From Mesorhizobium sp. M3A.F.Ca.ET.080.04.2.1 (lineage in GTDB: Bacteria > Pseudomonadota > Alphaproteobacteria > Rhizobiales > Rhizobiaceae): DNA of 64,000 bases. The notes under the pieces are model-generated. The model had not been told where the DNA came from and did not search any database. It saw only the letters and a list, made by a program, of their open reading frames with translations. The stretch is from NCBI RefSeq assembly GCF_003952525.1, contig NZ_CP034451.1, forward strand, positions 1,302,001 to 1,366,000. Direction: 5' to 3'. Both the position numbers and the translations under genes were made by a program. Shown piece after piece: positions 8,550-16,866 of this stretch. How positions within the stretch are numbered: the stretch's first letter is position 1; every line of letters begins with the position of its first letter.

Positions 8550-8585
8550 GCGGCTCGACCATGCCGGGTCGCCTGCGGTCAGCCA

Positions 8586-10265
8586 TCACTCCTCCGGCAA
8601 GCCCGCAAATCGCATCTGTTCGATCCAGCGGTCGAGACTTCCGGGAGCGGTCCATATCTTCTCCCACTCCCTGCGTTCTTTACTGATGGATTCGTCGGGA
8701 GTGCTCTGGAGGAAAACCGCAAGCGCTTGCCTTGCCTCTCGCTTGTTTCCCAGACAAGCGTGGATGCCGGCAAGCATGCGGTGAGCGCCGCTCGGGATTC
8801 TGGACATTCTTCGCATCGCCGCCAGTGCGGCCGCGCAATCGTTTTTTTCCCAGAGCGCCCAGCCCATCTGCCAGTTGAAGTCGTCTGGGTAGAAAGGATC
8901 GATGCCCATGGCCTGCTTGATCCGATCGATCGCTTCGTCTGTCCGGCCAATATAGAGTAGCACATCCGTGCTGCGGACCAGGAAATCCGGGTTGCTGGGG
9001 TTCAGGGCGATTGCCTGATCGTAGCGGGCAAGGGCCTGCTCGACCTCGCCGGCTTCGGTATGGATGCTGGCGCGGATATTATGCGCTTCAGCATCATCGG
9101 GAGCGAGCAGGATGGCCTTGTCGGCGTATTCGGCCGCGCGCTTCAACGCCTCGTCACGGTTCGATTCCTGATCGTTCCAGCCGAACATCGCATCGTTGCG
9201 ATAGGACCAGGCCAGCCCGATATAGCCGAACTGCGAGTTCGGATCCTCTTCGATCGCCTTGAGGTTCAGTTGCCGAAACAGCTTGTTCCTCGCGGCCGAG
9301 AAGTCCTCCCGGATCTCGGCAATCCCCATCAGATGATAGTGCAGCGCGCTGACCCTGGCGGCACCGCTCTGCGGCAAGGGGCGTTCGATCCTGCGCCCGA
9401 CCCTTTCCGCGAGCGTGCGGATGATTTCCTCCTGGACGACGAAAAGATCGCCGATCTCGCGGTTGTAGCTGTTGGCCCAGACATGCGATCCATCATGCGC
9501 CTTCAGCAGTTGGGCCGTCACTTTCAGCCGGTTTCCGATCTTCTGCTGGCTGCCCTCAAGCAGGTAGTCGACGCCGAGTTCATCTGCGATCTGCTTGGTG
9601 TCGGTGGGCTTACCGCGGTACCTGAAACTCGAGTTCCGGGCGATGACGGCATAAGTCTTGCTTCGTGCCAGCTCGGTGATGATCCCCTCGGCAACGGCAT
9701 CGCTGAGATATCCCTTATCCGCGCCGGCACTCATGTCGTCGAAGGGAAGGATCGCAATCCTGGGCATGTCGCTCGAAGAAACCGCAGCGGCTCGCCATGT
9801 TTCCGCGCCGTAGTATGCGCCGATCGCTGCCGCAACGAGAACGAGCGCAGCAAGAATCAAACTGTGTCGCGAGACCCACGTCCTGGCACGTTGCGTGCCG
9901 GCTGCGGCATTTGGGTGCGCCGCGGCCGATGGATCGGCATTCAGCCGATAGCCTCGCTTGGGGAAGGTTTCCACGATCACATGCTCGTCGTCGCCCAACG
10001 CACGGCGAATATCGGCGATGCATTGCGTAAGGCTGTCTTCGGTAACGAAGGTGTTGGGCCAGACCGCCCGCATCAAAGCATCCTTGGACACGATCTGGCC
10101 CGGCCGTGCCGCCAGTGTCGAGAGCACCTCTACGGACTGGCTGCGAAGCTCGATCGCCTTGCCTTCAGCGGTCCGCAGTTCCCTGCTTTTCGTCAGGAAG
10201 ACCAAACCGCGAAACGTGATCGTTTCAGCAGGTTTCAGGTCAATTTCAGGAGCCTTTCGGGACAT
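8586..10265 (-). CDS. Winged-helix/TolB-like/TPR membrane regulator
   Basis: A 559-residue CadC-like protein. Residues about 15-105 form an OmpR-type winged helix (KDALMRAVWPNTFVTEDSLT, then ETFPKRGYRL). One membrane helix follows at about 133-152. A TolB N-terminal-like domain spans about 168-290 (RIAILPFDDMSAG, VDYLLEGSQQ). TPR-like repeats fill about 330-500 (AEAHNIRASIHTEAGEVEQA). It probably binds DNA from the membrane and responds to an extracytoplasmic or protein signal; target genes are unknown. It lies convergent with the amidohydrolase gene. A second family member without a membrane helix is at 16867-18369. Confidence 0.85.
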   Translation of the reverse strand: MSRKAPEIDLKPAETITFRGLVFLTKSRELRTAEGKAIELRSQSVEVLSTLAARPGQIVSKDALMRAVWPNTFVTEDSLTQCIADIRRALGDDEHVIVETFPKRGYRLNADPSAAAHPNAAAGTQRARTWVSRHSLILAALVLVAAAIGAYYGAETWRAAAVSSSDMPRIAILPFDDMSAGADKGYLSDAVAEGIITELARSKTYAVIARNSSFRYRGKPTDTKQIADELGVDYLLEGSQQKIGNRLKVTAQLLKAHDGSHVWANSYNREIGDLFVVQEEIIRTLAERVGRRIERPLPQSGAARVSALHYHLMGIAEIREDFSAARNKLFRQLNLKAIEEDPNSQFGYIGLAWSYRNDAMFGWNDQESNRDEALKRAAEYADKAILLAPDDAEAHNIRASIHTEAGEVEQALARYDQAIALNPSNPDFLVRSTDVLLYIGRTDEAIDRIKQAMGIDPFYPDDFNWQMGWALWEKNDCAAALAAMRRMSRIPSGAHRMLAGIHACLGNKREARQALAVFLQSTPDESISKERREWEKIWTAPGSLDRWIEQMRFAGLPEE

Positions 10266-10353
10266 TTCACCCTCCTGGCGCGCTTCCTAGCTTAGCCAAT
10301 TCGACCGTCGCTTCCAAGCAATCACAGCAGCACGGGATTGGAAGGAGGAAGAC

Positions 10354-10474
10354 ATGAAGCAACAGGCTCATCATCGCGCTCGCTCTTCTTTTGGCAGCGC
10401 AAATGGCTGCAAAAGCGGATTCCCGCATCGCGAAACTCCGCGGCCCCGACCATGTCAGGGAGATTAGGGGATAG
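10354..10474 (+). pseudogene. Small exported peptide gene with N-terminal frameshift
   Basis: ATG 10354 sits behind GGAGGAAG and begins MKQ. After one extra base near 10363 the next frame reads LIIALALLLAAQMAAKADSR and continues to TAG 10472-10474. That is a textbook signal peptide followed by a short basic mature part of about 20 residues. As written, the ATG frame gives a non-hydrophobic peptide. A one-base insertion in the CAACAGG stretch explains both. No family recognised. Confidence 0.55.
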
Positions 10475-10476
10475 CG

Positions 10477-10746
10477 ATGGATCAGTTCCTTTTAATTACC
10501 CTTCTGTTAAATCTTGACGGCACTGTAGTAGCCGGCAATCGTGAAAACGGCTTTCCTCCCAAGGTGTTGAGTTCAGAATCCGAATGCAAATATCTGAAAC
10601 GTCAATATGAATTTATCGGACCTCCTGTTGGCCTTAAGTATCTCTCAACCGCTTACATCTGCGAACCGAAACAAACAACTATCGCTTCTGGCGACAATGC
10701 TCAGACGACATCCATCACAACCCCGGCGTTGCGGCGGTATCGCTAA
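10477..10746 (+). CDS. Hypothetical small protein, 89 aa
   Basis: Starts two bases after the stop of the frameshifted exported peptide and reads MDQFLLITLLLNLDGTVVAG, with cysteines in SECKYLKRQY and AYICEPK. The N-terminus is hydrophobic and the two cysteines suggest an exported or membrane-tethered product. Unrecognised family. Base composition is clearly more A/T-rich than flanking genes, which suggests foreign origin. It may form a small operon with the upstream peptide. Confidence 0.5.
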   Translation: MDQFLLITLLLNLDGTVVAGNRENGFPPKVLSSESECKYLKRQYEFIGPPVGLKYLSTAYICEPKQTTIASGDNAQTTSITTPALRRYR

Positions 10747-10770
10747 CCCTCATTCGGCGTTGGGAGGCAG

Positions 10771-11148
10771 CTACTCGATCCGCTCCAGCAGCCTTTCAAC
10801 CGCGCCGACCACCTGGCGCGGTTGCACCGGTTTTTCCAGCCGCTCGATGTGACTGAACGCCTGCGGTATGACGTCCTGGTCGTAGCCGGTGATGAAGACG
10901 AAGGGGATGCCCTGCTCGCTCAAGGTCTCGGGCAGGTTGAACGAGGCGCCCTGGCCGAGATTGATGTCGATTATGGCTGCGTCCGGTCGCCGCTCGCGCA
11001 ATTCGGCCTGCGCGTCGTCTTCGGTCGGGCACGGGCCGATGATTTCGGCGCCGGCCCCCTGAAGTGCGCGCGCAGTGTCGGTCGCAAGATAGTACTCGTC
11101 CTCGACCACCAGAATGGTGCGGCCGCTCAGATTCTGTTCGCCGGTCAT
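10771..11148 (-). CDS. Single-domain response regulator
   Basis: A 125-residue receiver domain without output domain. It has the acidic pair in VVEDEYYLA, phospho-acceptor Asp in AAIIDINLG, Thr in FVFITGYD and Lys in LEKPVQP. ATG 11148 overlaps the TGA of an upstream HWE-kinase tail as ATGA, so translation is coupled to that gene. Single-domain regulators next to HWE kinases commonly take part in general stress or light signalling in rhizobia. Here the partner kinase is truncated, so the regulator would need another kinase. Confidence 0.85.
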   Translation of the reverse strand: MTGEQNLSGRTILVVEDEYYLATDTARALQGAGAEIIGPCPTEDDAQAELRERRPDAAIIDINLGQGASFNLPETLSEQGIPFVFITGYDQDVIPQAFSHIERLEKPVQPRQVVGAVERLLERIE

Positions 11149-11423
11149 GTCGAGCGCTCCTCCGAACACGGTTGCTGGCTGGGGGCTCCGGTCTCCAGGA
11201 TGCTGGCGCCGTTCTTGAGCGGAAACTCCAGATGGCACCGAGCGCCATCGGCTCCGATCGTCAGCTTGCCTTTGCCGTTCAACTCATAAGGTGTGCGGCC
11301 CTCGATCGGTTCCGTGCCGAAGCCGTGCCGGCGGGGCCTGTCGGCCGGCTGCTGGGGGGCGCCCGTCTCGATCCAGTCGAACGAGAGCCAGTTGCCCGCT
11401 CTGGCGGCGCTCGAAGTCGGGAT
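11145..11423 (-). pseudogene. Truncated HWE-family histidine kinase, C-terminal tail only
   Basis: The minus-strand frame ending at TGA 11145-11147 reads GNWLSFDWIETGAP, then GFGTEPIEGRTPYEL, then ARCHLEFPLKNG. This matches the last part of the HWE kinase ATPase domain, where GFG(T/S)xLIE is the G2-like box. About 83 codons are recognisable (11145-11396). An in-frame stop lies just beyond 11423, so the PAS and dimerisation domains are missing. The tail keeps its ATGA overlap with the response regulator. Confidence 0.65.
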
Positions 11424-11770
11424 TCACCTCACGGCAGACAAGGTCGGGCTCGTCGCCGGCGTCGACAAGTCCGGTAATCGCCACACCTTGTTCAAGGCAG
11501 GAGAAGTGCCGTAGTCAAGCACGGAACGGGCGAAATGCGAAGCGCGAACGCAATCTGCGGTCCCGCTGTCCTGGCGGGATCGCCGTCGCGATGCGGGGTT
11601 GCCAGATCAGCTCCTGCGACCGTCGCGGCACATTGATTGGCGCGCGCAATCCGCGGCCTGGCCCCGCCGGGTCAGAGTTGGTTTCGGCAAACTGCAATCA
11701 AGGCGCGCGCCCGCCCGCAGCCGCCGGCTTGCGGCCGCCGGCTCGCACCGCGACGTGCGGGCGCCACCCT
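11424..11770. other. Decayed intergenic DNA, no supported gene
   Basis: No frame on either strand here has a recognisable product or convincing start. It lies between the truncated kinase and the monooxygenase gene, and probably holds remains of deleted sequence. Confidence 0.5.
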
Positions 11771-12070
11771 TCAGGTCTTGACGTCGGCGACCACCGTGCC
11801 CGAGACGGGATCGGTGACGCCGAGCCCGCCGCCGAGATCCTCCAGCATGTCGCGGAACGTGTCGAGCAGGCCGATCATCTGCGGCCGGGCCGCCACGATG
11901 TTGTCCATGTCGTTCCATTCACCGACGAAGCAGAAGGTCCGCTCGCCGGTCTTGATGAGAGCGCCCTTGCGGAAGCCGGCGGCGTCGAGGGCAACCTTCT
12001 CGTGGGCATCGATGAATGCCTGCTCCTTGCCCGGCTTGGTGCGGAACCGGACGACGTTGTAAGCGGTCAT
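11771..12070 (-). CDS. Antibiotic-biosynthesis-monooxygenase-like small protein
   Basis: A 99-residue protein starting MTAYNVVRFRTKPGKEQAFI. The pattern of a short strand, a helix with PGKEQAFIDAHEK and a later FVGEWNDMDNI strand fits the dimeric alpha/beta barrel (ABM/YgiN-like) fold. Such proteins are quinol monooxygenases, heme-degrading enzymes or unknown. GGGAGGAA lies seven bases upstream of ATG 12070. It sits between gene remnants on both sides, yet its own frame is intact. Confidence 0.7.
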   Translation of the reverse strand: MTAYNVVRFRTKPGKEQAFIDAHEKVALDAAGFRKGALIKTGERTFCFVGEWNDMDNIVAARPQMIGLLDTFRDMLEDLGGGLGVTDPVSGTVVADVKT

Positions 12071-12111
12071 GCCTTCCTCCCATCAATTTGCCAAATGCCG
12101 CTTGGCCTACC

Positions 12112-12508
12112 TACGGACGGGCCTCGAGGACCATGTTGAACTGCGTCTCGGCGGCGCGGCGGAAGCGGGTGAAACCGCCGCTGGCCACGACCTTGCGCAG
12201 CCTCGCCTCGCCGGCCTGGGCGCCGAGCCCCAGTCCTACGTCCTGGGAAAGCGAGGCCGGCGTACAGACGAAGGTCGAGGCGGCGTAGTAGATGCGGCCG
12301 ACCGGATTGAGATTAGCCGAAAGCTGGTCATGGGCAAAGGGCTCGAGGTGCCGTCCGGCTTGAGCGCCTGAGGCACGTGTTTGGCCGCACCAGCCGGATC
12401 GCCCATGTCATGCAGGCAATCGAAGAAGGCGACGAGATCGTACTTGCCCGGGAAAGCCTTGGCTGGCGCCACCTCGAAGCGCGTGTTGGCGGCGACGCCC
12501 GCCTGCTT
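12112..12508 (-). pseudogene. SAM-dependent methyltransferase C-terminal remnant, frameshifted
   Basis: From 12508 downward one frame reads KQAGVAANTRFEVAPAKAFP, KYDLVAFFDCLHDMGDP and QALKPDGT. A second frame continues EPFAHDQLSANLNPVGRIYY and then KVVASGGFTRFRRAAETQFN to TAG 12112-12114. Together these match the second half of class I methyltransferases fused to winged-helix regions. The junction (near 12355) appears to have lost about ten bases, removing a short hydrophobic strand. The N-terminal half is absent. Confidence 0.7.
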
Positions 12509-12530
12509 CATCGCCGAATTCTCGGCCAGC

Positions 12531-12701
12531 CAGCCCGGCGTCTGCCACCGGCTCGTCGTCGACCCCGAGATCGTGCGCGAGGTGTCGCTGGTGCCGGTCG
12601 CCGACCGGCTGCCCTCCCCCGCCATCTCGGCCTTCGCCAAGGCGGTGATGGAAAATGACTGGCAGATGGCGCTGGACGCCGCGAACCGGGCGGCGCTCTA
12701 G
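12531..12701 (+). pseudogene. Possible LysR-type regulator C-terminal fragment
   Basis: The plus-strand frame from about 12531 to TAG 12699-12701 reads CHRLVVDPEIVREVSLVPV and DRLPSPAISAFAKAVM. The pattern of a strand, a Pro-rich turn and a final helix resembles the end of the LysR substrate-binding domain. It directly abuts the methyltransferase remnant on the opposite strand, which suggests a deletion joined two genes tail-to-head. The family call is tentative. Confidence 0.4.
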
Positions 12702-12848
12702 CCCCCGGCCGCGCCGCCCTGGCCGGGCCAAGCTGTCAGGTAGGCAGGACACGGGCAATCACATCTTCGTGTCCATGTAACGGACCGGAATGCGCCCCGA
12801 AGTCCCGAATGGGGCAACCATGCCCCTTCAAAAATGGGAGTATGCGGA

Positions 12849-13148
12849 ATGCATTCGATCAAGCTAGTTGTCATCGCCGGCGCCGTCGGCCTTTGCGCCT
12901 CGCAGGCATTCGCCGAGGACACGATGGGCACGATGACGATGATGAAGGGCGGGCAAGTGACGGCGATCATGCCCGACGGGCACATGGGCACCATGATGCC
13001 GGACGCCAAAACCAGCGCCGAAATGATGAAAACGGCCAAGCCGATCAAGCATTGCATGATGATGATGACCGACGCCAAAGGCAAAGCCTACATGATCGAC
13101 ACGTCGACCAAGAAGGCGCAGGCCGAATGTGAAAAAATGGCGATGTGA
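12849..13148 (+). CDS. Exported methionine-rich small protein
   Basis: The 99-residue precursor has a signal peptide ending SQAFAED. The mature part is strikingly methionine-rich (TMGTMTMMKGG, HMGTMMPDAK, KHCMMMMTDAKG, CEKMAM) with two cysteines and a few histidines. Met/His clusters of this kind bind Cu(I) or Ag(I) in periplasmic metal proteins, so copper buffering is a reasonable inference, not shown. ATG 12849 leaves a compact signal peptide; ATG 12834 would add five residues. It is alone on its strand between the decayed region and the ClC gene. Confidence 0.7.
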   Translation: MHSIKLVVIAGAVGLCASQAFAEDTMGTMTMMKGGQVTAIMPDGHMGTMMPDAKTSAEMMKTAKPIKHCMMMMTDAKGKAYMIDTSTKKAQAECEKMAM

Positions 13149-13334
13149 AACGTCCTCGACGTCGGAGCGAAGCCTTCCCGCCGGCGCCTCCCGCCGGCGG
13201 GATGTCCGACCTGCCCCCGCTTTCGAGGCTTGGATCGGCGTTCCTTCCCCTCTGGGCCTGACTGCGCGGCGACTGCGCGGGGTTGATCGGCTGCAAGAGT
13301 GTGCTAGGCCGGGCCGATCATCACGGAACCCGAC

Positions 13335-14678
13335 ATGGCAGGCTTATCGCGCAAACACCCAATGCTGCGGCGCTCGCGGGCGATGTGGGCCTCACGGCGC
13401 GTCTGGCAGCCGCGGCTGGTGTTCTGGGCGGGCGCGATCTCGATCGGTCTGATCAGCGTGCTGTTCGCGATTCTGGCCGACTGGGCACAGGCGCTGTTCC
13501 ACGCGCTCGTCGGGGCGCATGACGGCTGGCGCTTCTACCTGCCGCTTGTCATGACGCCGCTCGGCTTCGTGCTCTGCGCCTGGCTCGCCTACGCATTCTT
13601 TCCCGGATCGCAGGGCAGCGGCATTCCGCAGGCGATTGCCGCGCGCCATCTGCGCGACGAGGAGGACCGCAGCCACATACTTTCGCTGCGTCTGGTGGTG
13701 GGCAAGATCGCGCTCACCGTCATCGGCCTCTTCAGCGGCGCCTCGATCGGCCGCGAGGGGCCGACCGTGCAGGTCGGCGCCTCGCTGATGCTGCAGGCGG
13801 CGCGCTGGGGCGGCATCGCGCAGGCGCGCGGCCTGATCCTTGCAGGTTCGGCGGCCGGCATAGCGGCCGCCTTCAACACGCCGCTTGCCGGCATCGTGTT
13901 CGCCATCGAGGAGATGGGCCGAGCCTATGAGGCGCGCACCAACGGGCTGGTGCTGACGGCGGTGATCCTCGCCGGGCTCGCCTCGATGGGGCTGCTCGGC
14001 AACTACACCTATTTCGGCGTCGCCAGAGACACTGTGGCCTTCGGCAGCGAATGGCCGCTGGTGCTGGCCTGCGGCATCATCGGCGGCGGCGTCGGCGCGT
14101 TGTTCTCGCTGCTGGCGCTGAAGGCGACGCGGCGCATACGGCGCTGGAACGCGCTGCAGCCGCTGTGGCGAACGCTGGTCGTTGCGGGTATTTGCGGCCT
14201 GGCGGTGGCCATGGTCGGTCTCGCGTCGGGGGGCCTCACCTTCGGCACCGGCTATGCGCAGGCGCGCGGCGCCATCGAGGGCGCGCCGCTGCCGCCATTC
14301 TTCTTCATCGCGAAATTCGCCGCCGGCCTGCTCTCCATGGTCTCGGGCATCCCGGGCGGGATCTTCGCGCCGTCGCTCGCCGTCGGCGCGGGCCTCGGCA
14401 GCACGCTCGGGCTGATGCTCGGCGCCGCCACCGGCACCGCCGCCCTGCTCGGCATGGCCGGCTATTTCGCCGGCGTCGTGCAGGCGCCGATGACGGCCTT
14501 CGTGATCATCCTGGAAATGACCGGCAACCACGACAACGTCATCGCACTGATGTGCGCGGCGGTGCTTGGCTACGGCACGGCGCGGCTGATCTCCAACGAG
14601 CCGCTCTACCATGCGCTGTCGCGAGTGTTCATCGCCGAAGGGATCCGGCGGCGGAGATCGCGGGGCGTCGAGGCGTAG
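13335..14678 (+). CDS. ClC-family chloride channel/transporter
   Basis: A 447-residue protein with the three ClC selectivity-filter signatures: GSGIPQ at about 94-99, GREGPTVQ with the gating glutamate at about 138-145, and GIFAPSLAVGAG at about 340. It should be a membrane H+/Cl- exchanger or channel with about ten or more helices. No C-terminal CBS domains are present, as in many bacterial members. The DNA is strongly GC-rich like the chromosomal core. Confidence 0.9.
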   Translation: MAGLSRKHPMLRRSRAMWASRRVWQPRLVFWAGAISIGLISVLFAILADWAQALFHALVGAHDGWRFYLPLVMTPLGFVLCAWLAYAFFPGSQGSGIPQAIAARHLRDEEDRSHILSLRLVVGKIALTVIGLFSGASIGREGPTVQVGASLMLQAARWGGIAQARGLILAGSAAGIAAAFNTPLAGIVFAIEEMGRAYEARTNGLVLTAVILAGLASMGLLGNYTYFGVARDTVAFGSEWPLVLACGIIGGGVGALFSLLALKATRRIRRWNALQPLWRTLVVAGICGLAVAMVGLASGGLTFGTGYAQARGAIEGAPLPPFFFIAKFAAGLLSMVSGIPGGIFAPSLAVGAGLGSTLGLMLGAATGTAALLGMAGYFAGVVQAPMTAFVIILEMTGNHDNVIALMCAAVLGYGTARLISNEPLYHALSRVFIAEGIRRRRSRGVEA

Positions 14679-14744
14679 CGGAGAAGCTGCCGCTGCCGGC
14701 TGCCGGGCTGCAGACCCCGGCTGGACCGGCACCTGCGAGACTTC

Positions 14745-15197
14745 CTATGCCAGCAGAGCCAGTTCCGGCTTGAGCATCATCAGCGCGCCCACGAGCGCGA
14801 ACAGCGCAATGACGGCAACGCGGCCGACGAGCGCTCGGCGGTCGCCGGCGAGCGCGCCGAGATCGCTGCGGGAGGCGTCGGCGATGGCGGCCTGGACCTT
14901 CTTTTGCCAGGGCCGCACGAAGCGGCGGTTGACCACCATCATGGCGGCGATCAGCGCGAAGGAGAGCAGCAGCCAGGGCGTCAGCAGCGACCAGCCGCCG
15001 AGATAGAGAAGCGCGATGCCGGCCAGCATGCCGATCATGGCGACCACATTGGCGGAGCGGCTGGTACCGAGCGCGAAGCGCGCCATCTTCGCATCGCCGC
15101 CGGTGCCGGCGAACAGCAGCAGTTCGGCCGCCAGGAACAGCACGACGGCTGCCATCATGGCGAAGGCGTGGATATCGAGAACGCTTGTATAGAGCAT
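14745..15197 (-). CDS. Four-helix inner-membrane protein, target of the TetR gene
   Basis: A 150-residue protein beginning MLYTSVLDIHAFAMMAAV with four hydrophobic helices (about 8-30, 48-66, 68-88, 126-146) and a basic cytoplasmic loop (NRRFVRPWQKKVQ). It resembles small DUF2269-type membrane proteins but I am not sure of the family. GGAGA precedes ATG 15197. It is divergent from the TetR gene at 15338, and a perfect palindrome lies between them. Confidence 0.7.
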   Translation of the reverse strand: MLYTSVLDIHAFAMMAAVVLFLAAELLLFAGTGGDAKMARFALGTSRSANVVAMIGMLAGIALLYLGGWSLLTPWLLLSFALIAAMMVVNRRFVRPWQKKVQAAIADASRSDLGALAGDRRALVGRVAVIALFALVGALMMLKPELALLA

Positions 15198-15275
15198 GAT
15201 GCTGTCTCCGATTTGCCGGCCTCGGTGACCCGTTTCGGCCAGATGCCGATGGCCGCTTGCAATGCTTGGGTGAAT

Positions 15276-15295
15276 ATGTGACGGTTTCGTCACAT
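15276..15295. promoter_or_regulatory. Probable TetR operator palindrome
   Basis: Inverted repeat ATGTGACG-GTTT-CGTCACAT with perfect 8-bp arms, between the divergent membrane-protein and TetR genes. Its position fits autoregulation and control of the neighbour, as is usual for TetR-family pairs. Confidence 0.7.
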
Positions 15296-15337
15296 TTTGT
15301 ATTCGCTTTTGGAGCGCGCTGCGGCGCGACTGGCTAA

Positions 15338-15961
15338 ATGGATGTGACGCAACGCAAATTTCCGCGGCAGGAGCGTGCGAGGGCCACCGTGGAGGCGATT
15401 ATCCAGGCCGCGGCTCAGCTTTTGACCGATATCGGATTCGAGGGCCTGACCACCGCCAGGGTTGCCGAGCGGGCCGGCGTCAGCGTCGGCTCGCTCTACC
15501 AGTATTTCCCCAACAAGCAGGGCTTGGCGGCGGCGCTGGTCGACCACCATGCCGAGAAATTCTCGGCGGCATTCAGCCAGACGGTGGAGGCGAGCGGGCA
15601 CGGCACGCTGGCGGAAACCGTCGAGGCCATGATCGAGGTGGCGATGGCCGCCCATCCGCAAGATCCGAAGCTGTACCGGGCGCTGAACGAGCTGGCGCCG
15701 CGCTATCGCGCGGAAAAGGTCCAGGAAGTCGGCAGCCGGATCGCCGCGATCATCAAGGAGCAGCTTGCGCGCCACCGGCACGAGATTGCGCCCGACCTCG
15801 ATCTCGGCGATGCGGCGGCGCTGATCGAGATCCTGCTCGAAAACGTCATTCATCGCGCCATCGAGCGCCACCCGGTCAGTGTTTCAGGCGAGCGCGCGAT
15901 GGACCAGTGCCGCAGGATGATCATGGCCTATCTGACGAGCGGTCAACGCCATGCCGCCTAA
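15338..15961 (+). CDS. TetR-family transcriptional regulator
   Basis: A 207-residue repressor. The N-terminal helix-turn-helix reads [20 protein letters not shown] (about 43-62) followed by [10 protein letters not shown]. The C-terminal ligand domain is all-helical. It is divergent from the four-helix membrane protein, with a 20-bp palindrome between them that is the likely operator. The 3' end overlaps the glycosylase gene by 11 bases, so the two are probably co-transcribed. Confidence 0.88.
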   Translation: MDVTQRKFPRQERARATVEAIIQAAAQLLTDIGFEGLTTARVAERAGVSVGSLYQYFPNKQGLAAALVDHHAEKFSAAFSQTVEASGHGTLAETVEAMIEVAMAAHPQDPKLYRALNELAPRYRAEKVQEVGSRIAAIIKEQLARHRHEIAPDLDLGDAAALIEILLENVIHRAIERHPVSVSGERAMDQCRRMIMAYLTSGQRHAA

Positions 15962-16514
15962 GGACGGAGCGCATCGCGATTTCTTCGCGCGCGACGCCGT
16001 CGTGGTGGCGCGCGCATTGATCGGCGCGCGGCTGGGGCTTGACGGCGTCGGCGGCATCATCGTCGAAACCGAGGCCTACCGTCCCGACGATCCGGCCTCG
16101 CACAGCTATCGCGGCCGCACGCCCCGCAACGCGGCGATGTATGGCGCCCCCGGCACCGCCTATGTCTACCGCTCCTACGGAATCCACTGGTGCCTGAATG
16201 CCGTTTGCCTGCCGGGCAGCGCGGTGCTGATCCGCGCGATCCAGCCCGAATTCGGCTTGGCCGCGATGCGGGCGAACCGGGGCACCGATGACGACCGGCT
16301 GCTGTGCTCGGGTCCAGGCAAGCTCTGCCAGGCGCTCGCTGTCGACGGCTCGCATAACGGCCTGCTGCTGAGCGCGCCGCCCTTCGAATTCGCCCGCTCG
16401 GAGACCGACGCGGCGGCGATCCTCACCGGACGCAGGATCGGGATCAGCAAAGGCGTGGAGGCCGACTGGCGCTTCGGCATCGGCGGCTCGCCCTATCTCA
16501 GCCGCAAGCTCTAA
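15951..16514 (+). CDS. DNA-3-methyladenine glycosylase (AAG/MPG type)
   Basis: A 187-residue base-excision repair enzyme. The active-site region reads [20 protein letters not shown], containing the catalytic glutamate, and the DNA-intercalating/product region reads [27 protein letters not shown] and the end GSPYLS are further family signatures. It removes alkylated bases such as 3-methyladenine. Start overlaps the TetR gene by 11 bases, which suggests shared transcription. Confidence 0.9.
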   Translation: MPPKDGAHRDFFARDAVVVARALIGARLGLDGVGGIIVETEAYRPDDPASHSYRGRTPRNAAMYGAPGTAYVYRSYGIHWCLNAVCLPGSAVLIRAIQPEFGLAAMRANRGTDDDRLLCSGPGKLCQALAVDGSHNGLLLSAPPFEFARSETDAAAILTGRRIGISKGVEADWRFGIGGSPYLSRKL

Positions 16515-16570
16515 GCGGCCTGCCCGCCGATTGCCGCGAGGCCACGGCGCGACCGGGGCCAGGACCGCGA

Positions 16571-16804
16571 TCATACATCCGACAAATCCGGGCGCGCTTT
16601 CCGCCGCTTGGAGATGGCCCGCCACAAGGCAGCTTCGTTTGTCGTGCCGTCATCGAAAGCGCGGATGACTTCGCCAGCCAATTGTTCGCGCTGTTCCCGG
16701 TCCTTTCGCGCCAGCCGGCGTTCCTCGCACAGCCGATTGAACACACGTTGGAGCAAAGCCAGATCGGCCGGCTCGTACACACCACCGTAGCGCGACAATG
16801 ACAT
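16571..16804 (-). CDS. Small helical protein, 77 aa
   Basis: Starts MSLSRYGGVYEPADLALLQR and continues FNRLCEERRLARKD, giving a mostly helical, charged protein. Similar short proteins are common in rhizobia and lack assigned function. ATG 16804 fits this conserved start; five more residues are possible upstream. It is downstream of and convergent with the glycosylase. Confidence 0.6.
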   Translation of the reverse strand: MSLSRYGGVYEPADLALLQRVFNRLCEERRLARKDREQREQLAGEVIRAFDDGTTNEAALWRAISKRRKARPDLSDV

Positions 16805-16866
16805 TGCCGCCGCCCTCAAACGCGGCTTTCGAATTATCGCACATCATGGGCTTGACGCGAAGAAGA

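Noticed and set aside
13392..14732. Minus-strand frame of 446 codons opposite ClC
   Set aside because: The ClC protein on the plus strand has all selectivity motifs. The opposite frame is Arg/His/Ala-rich without structure.
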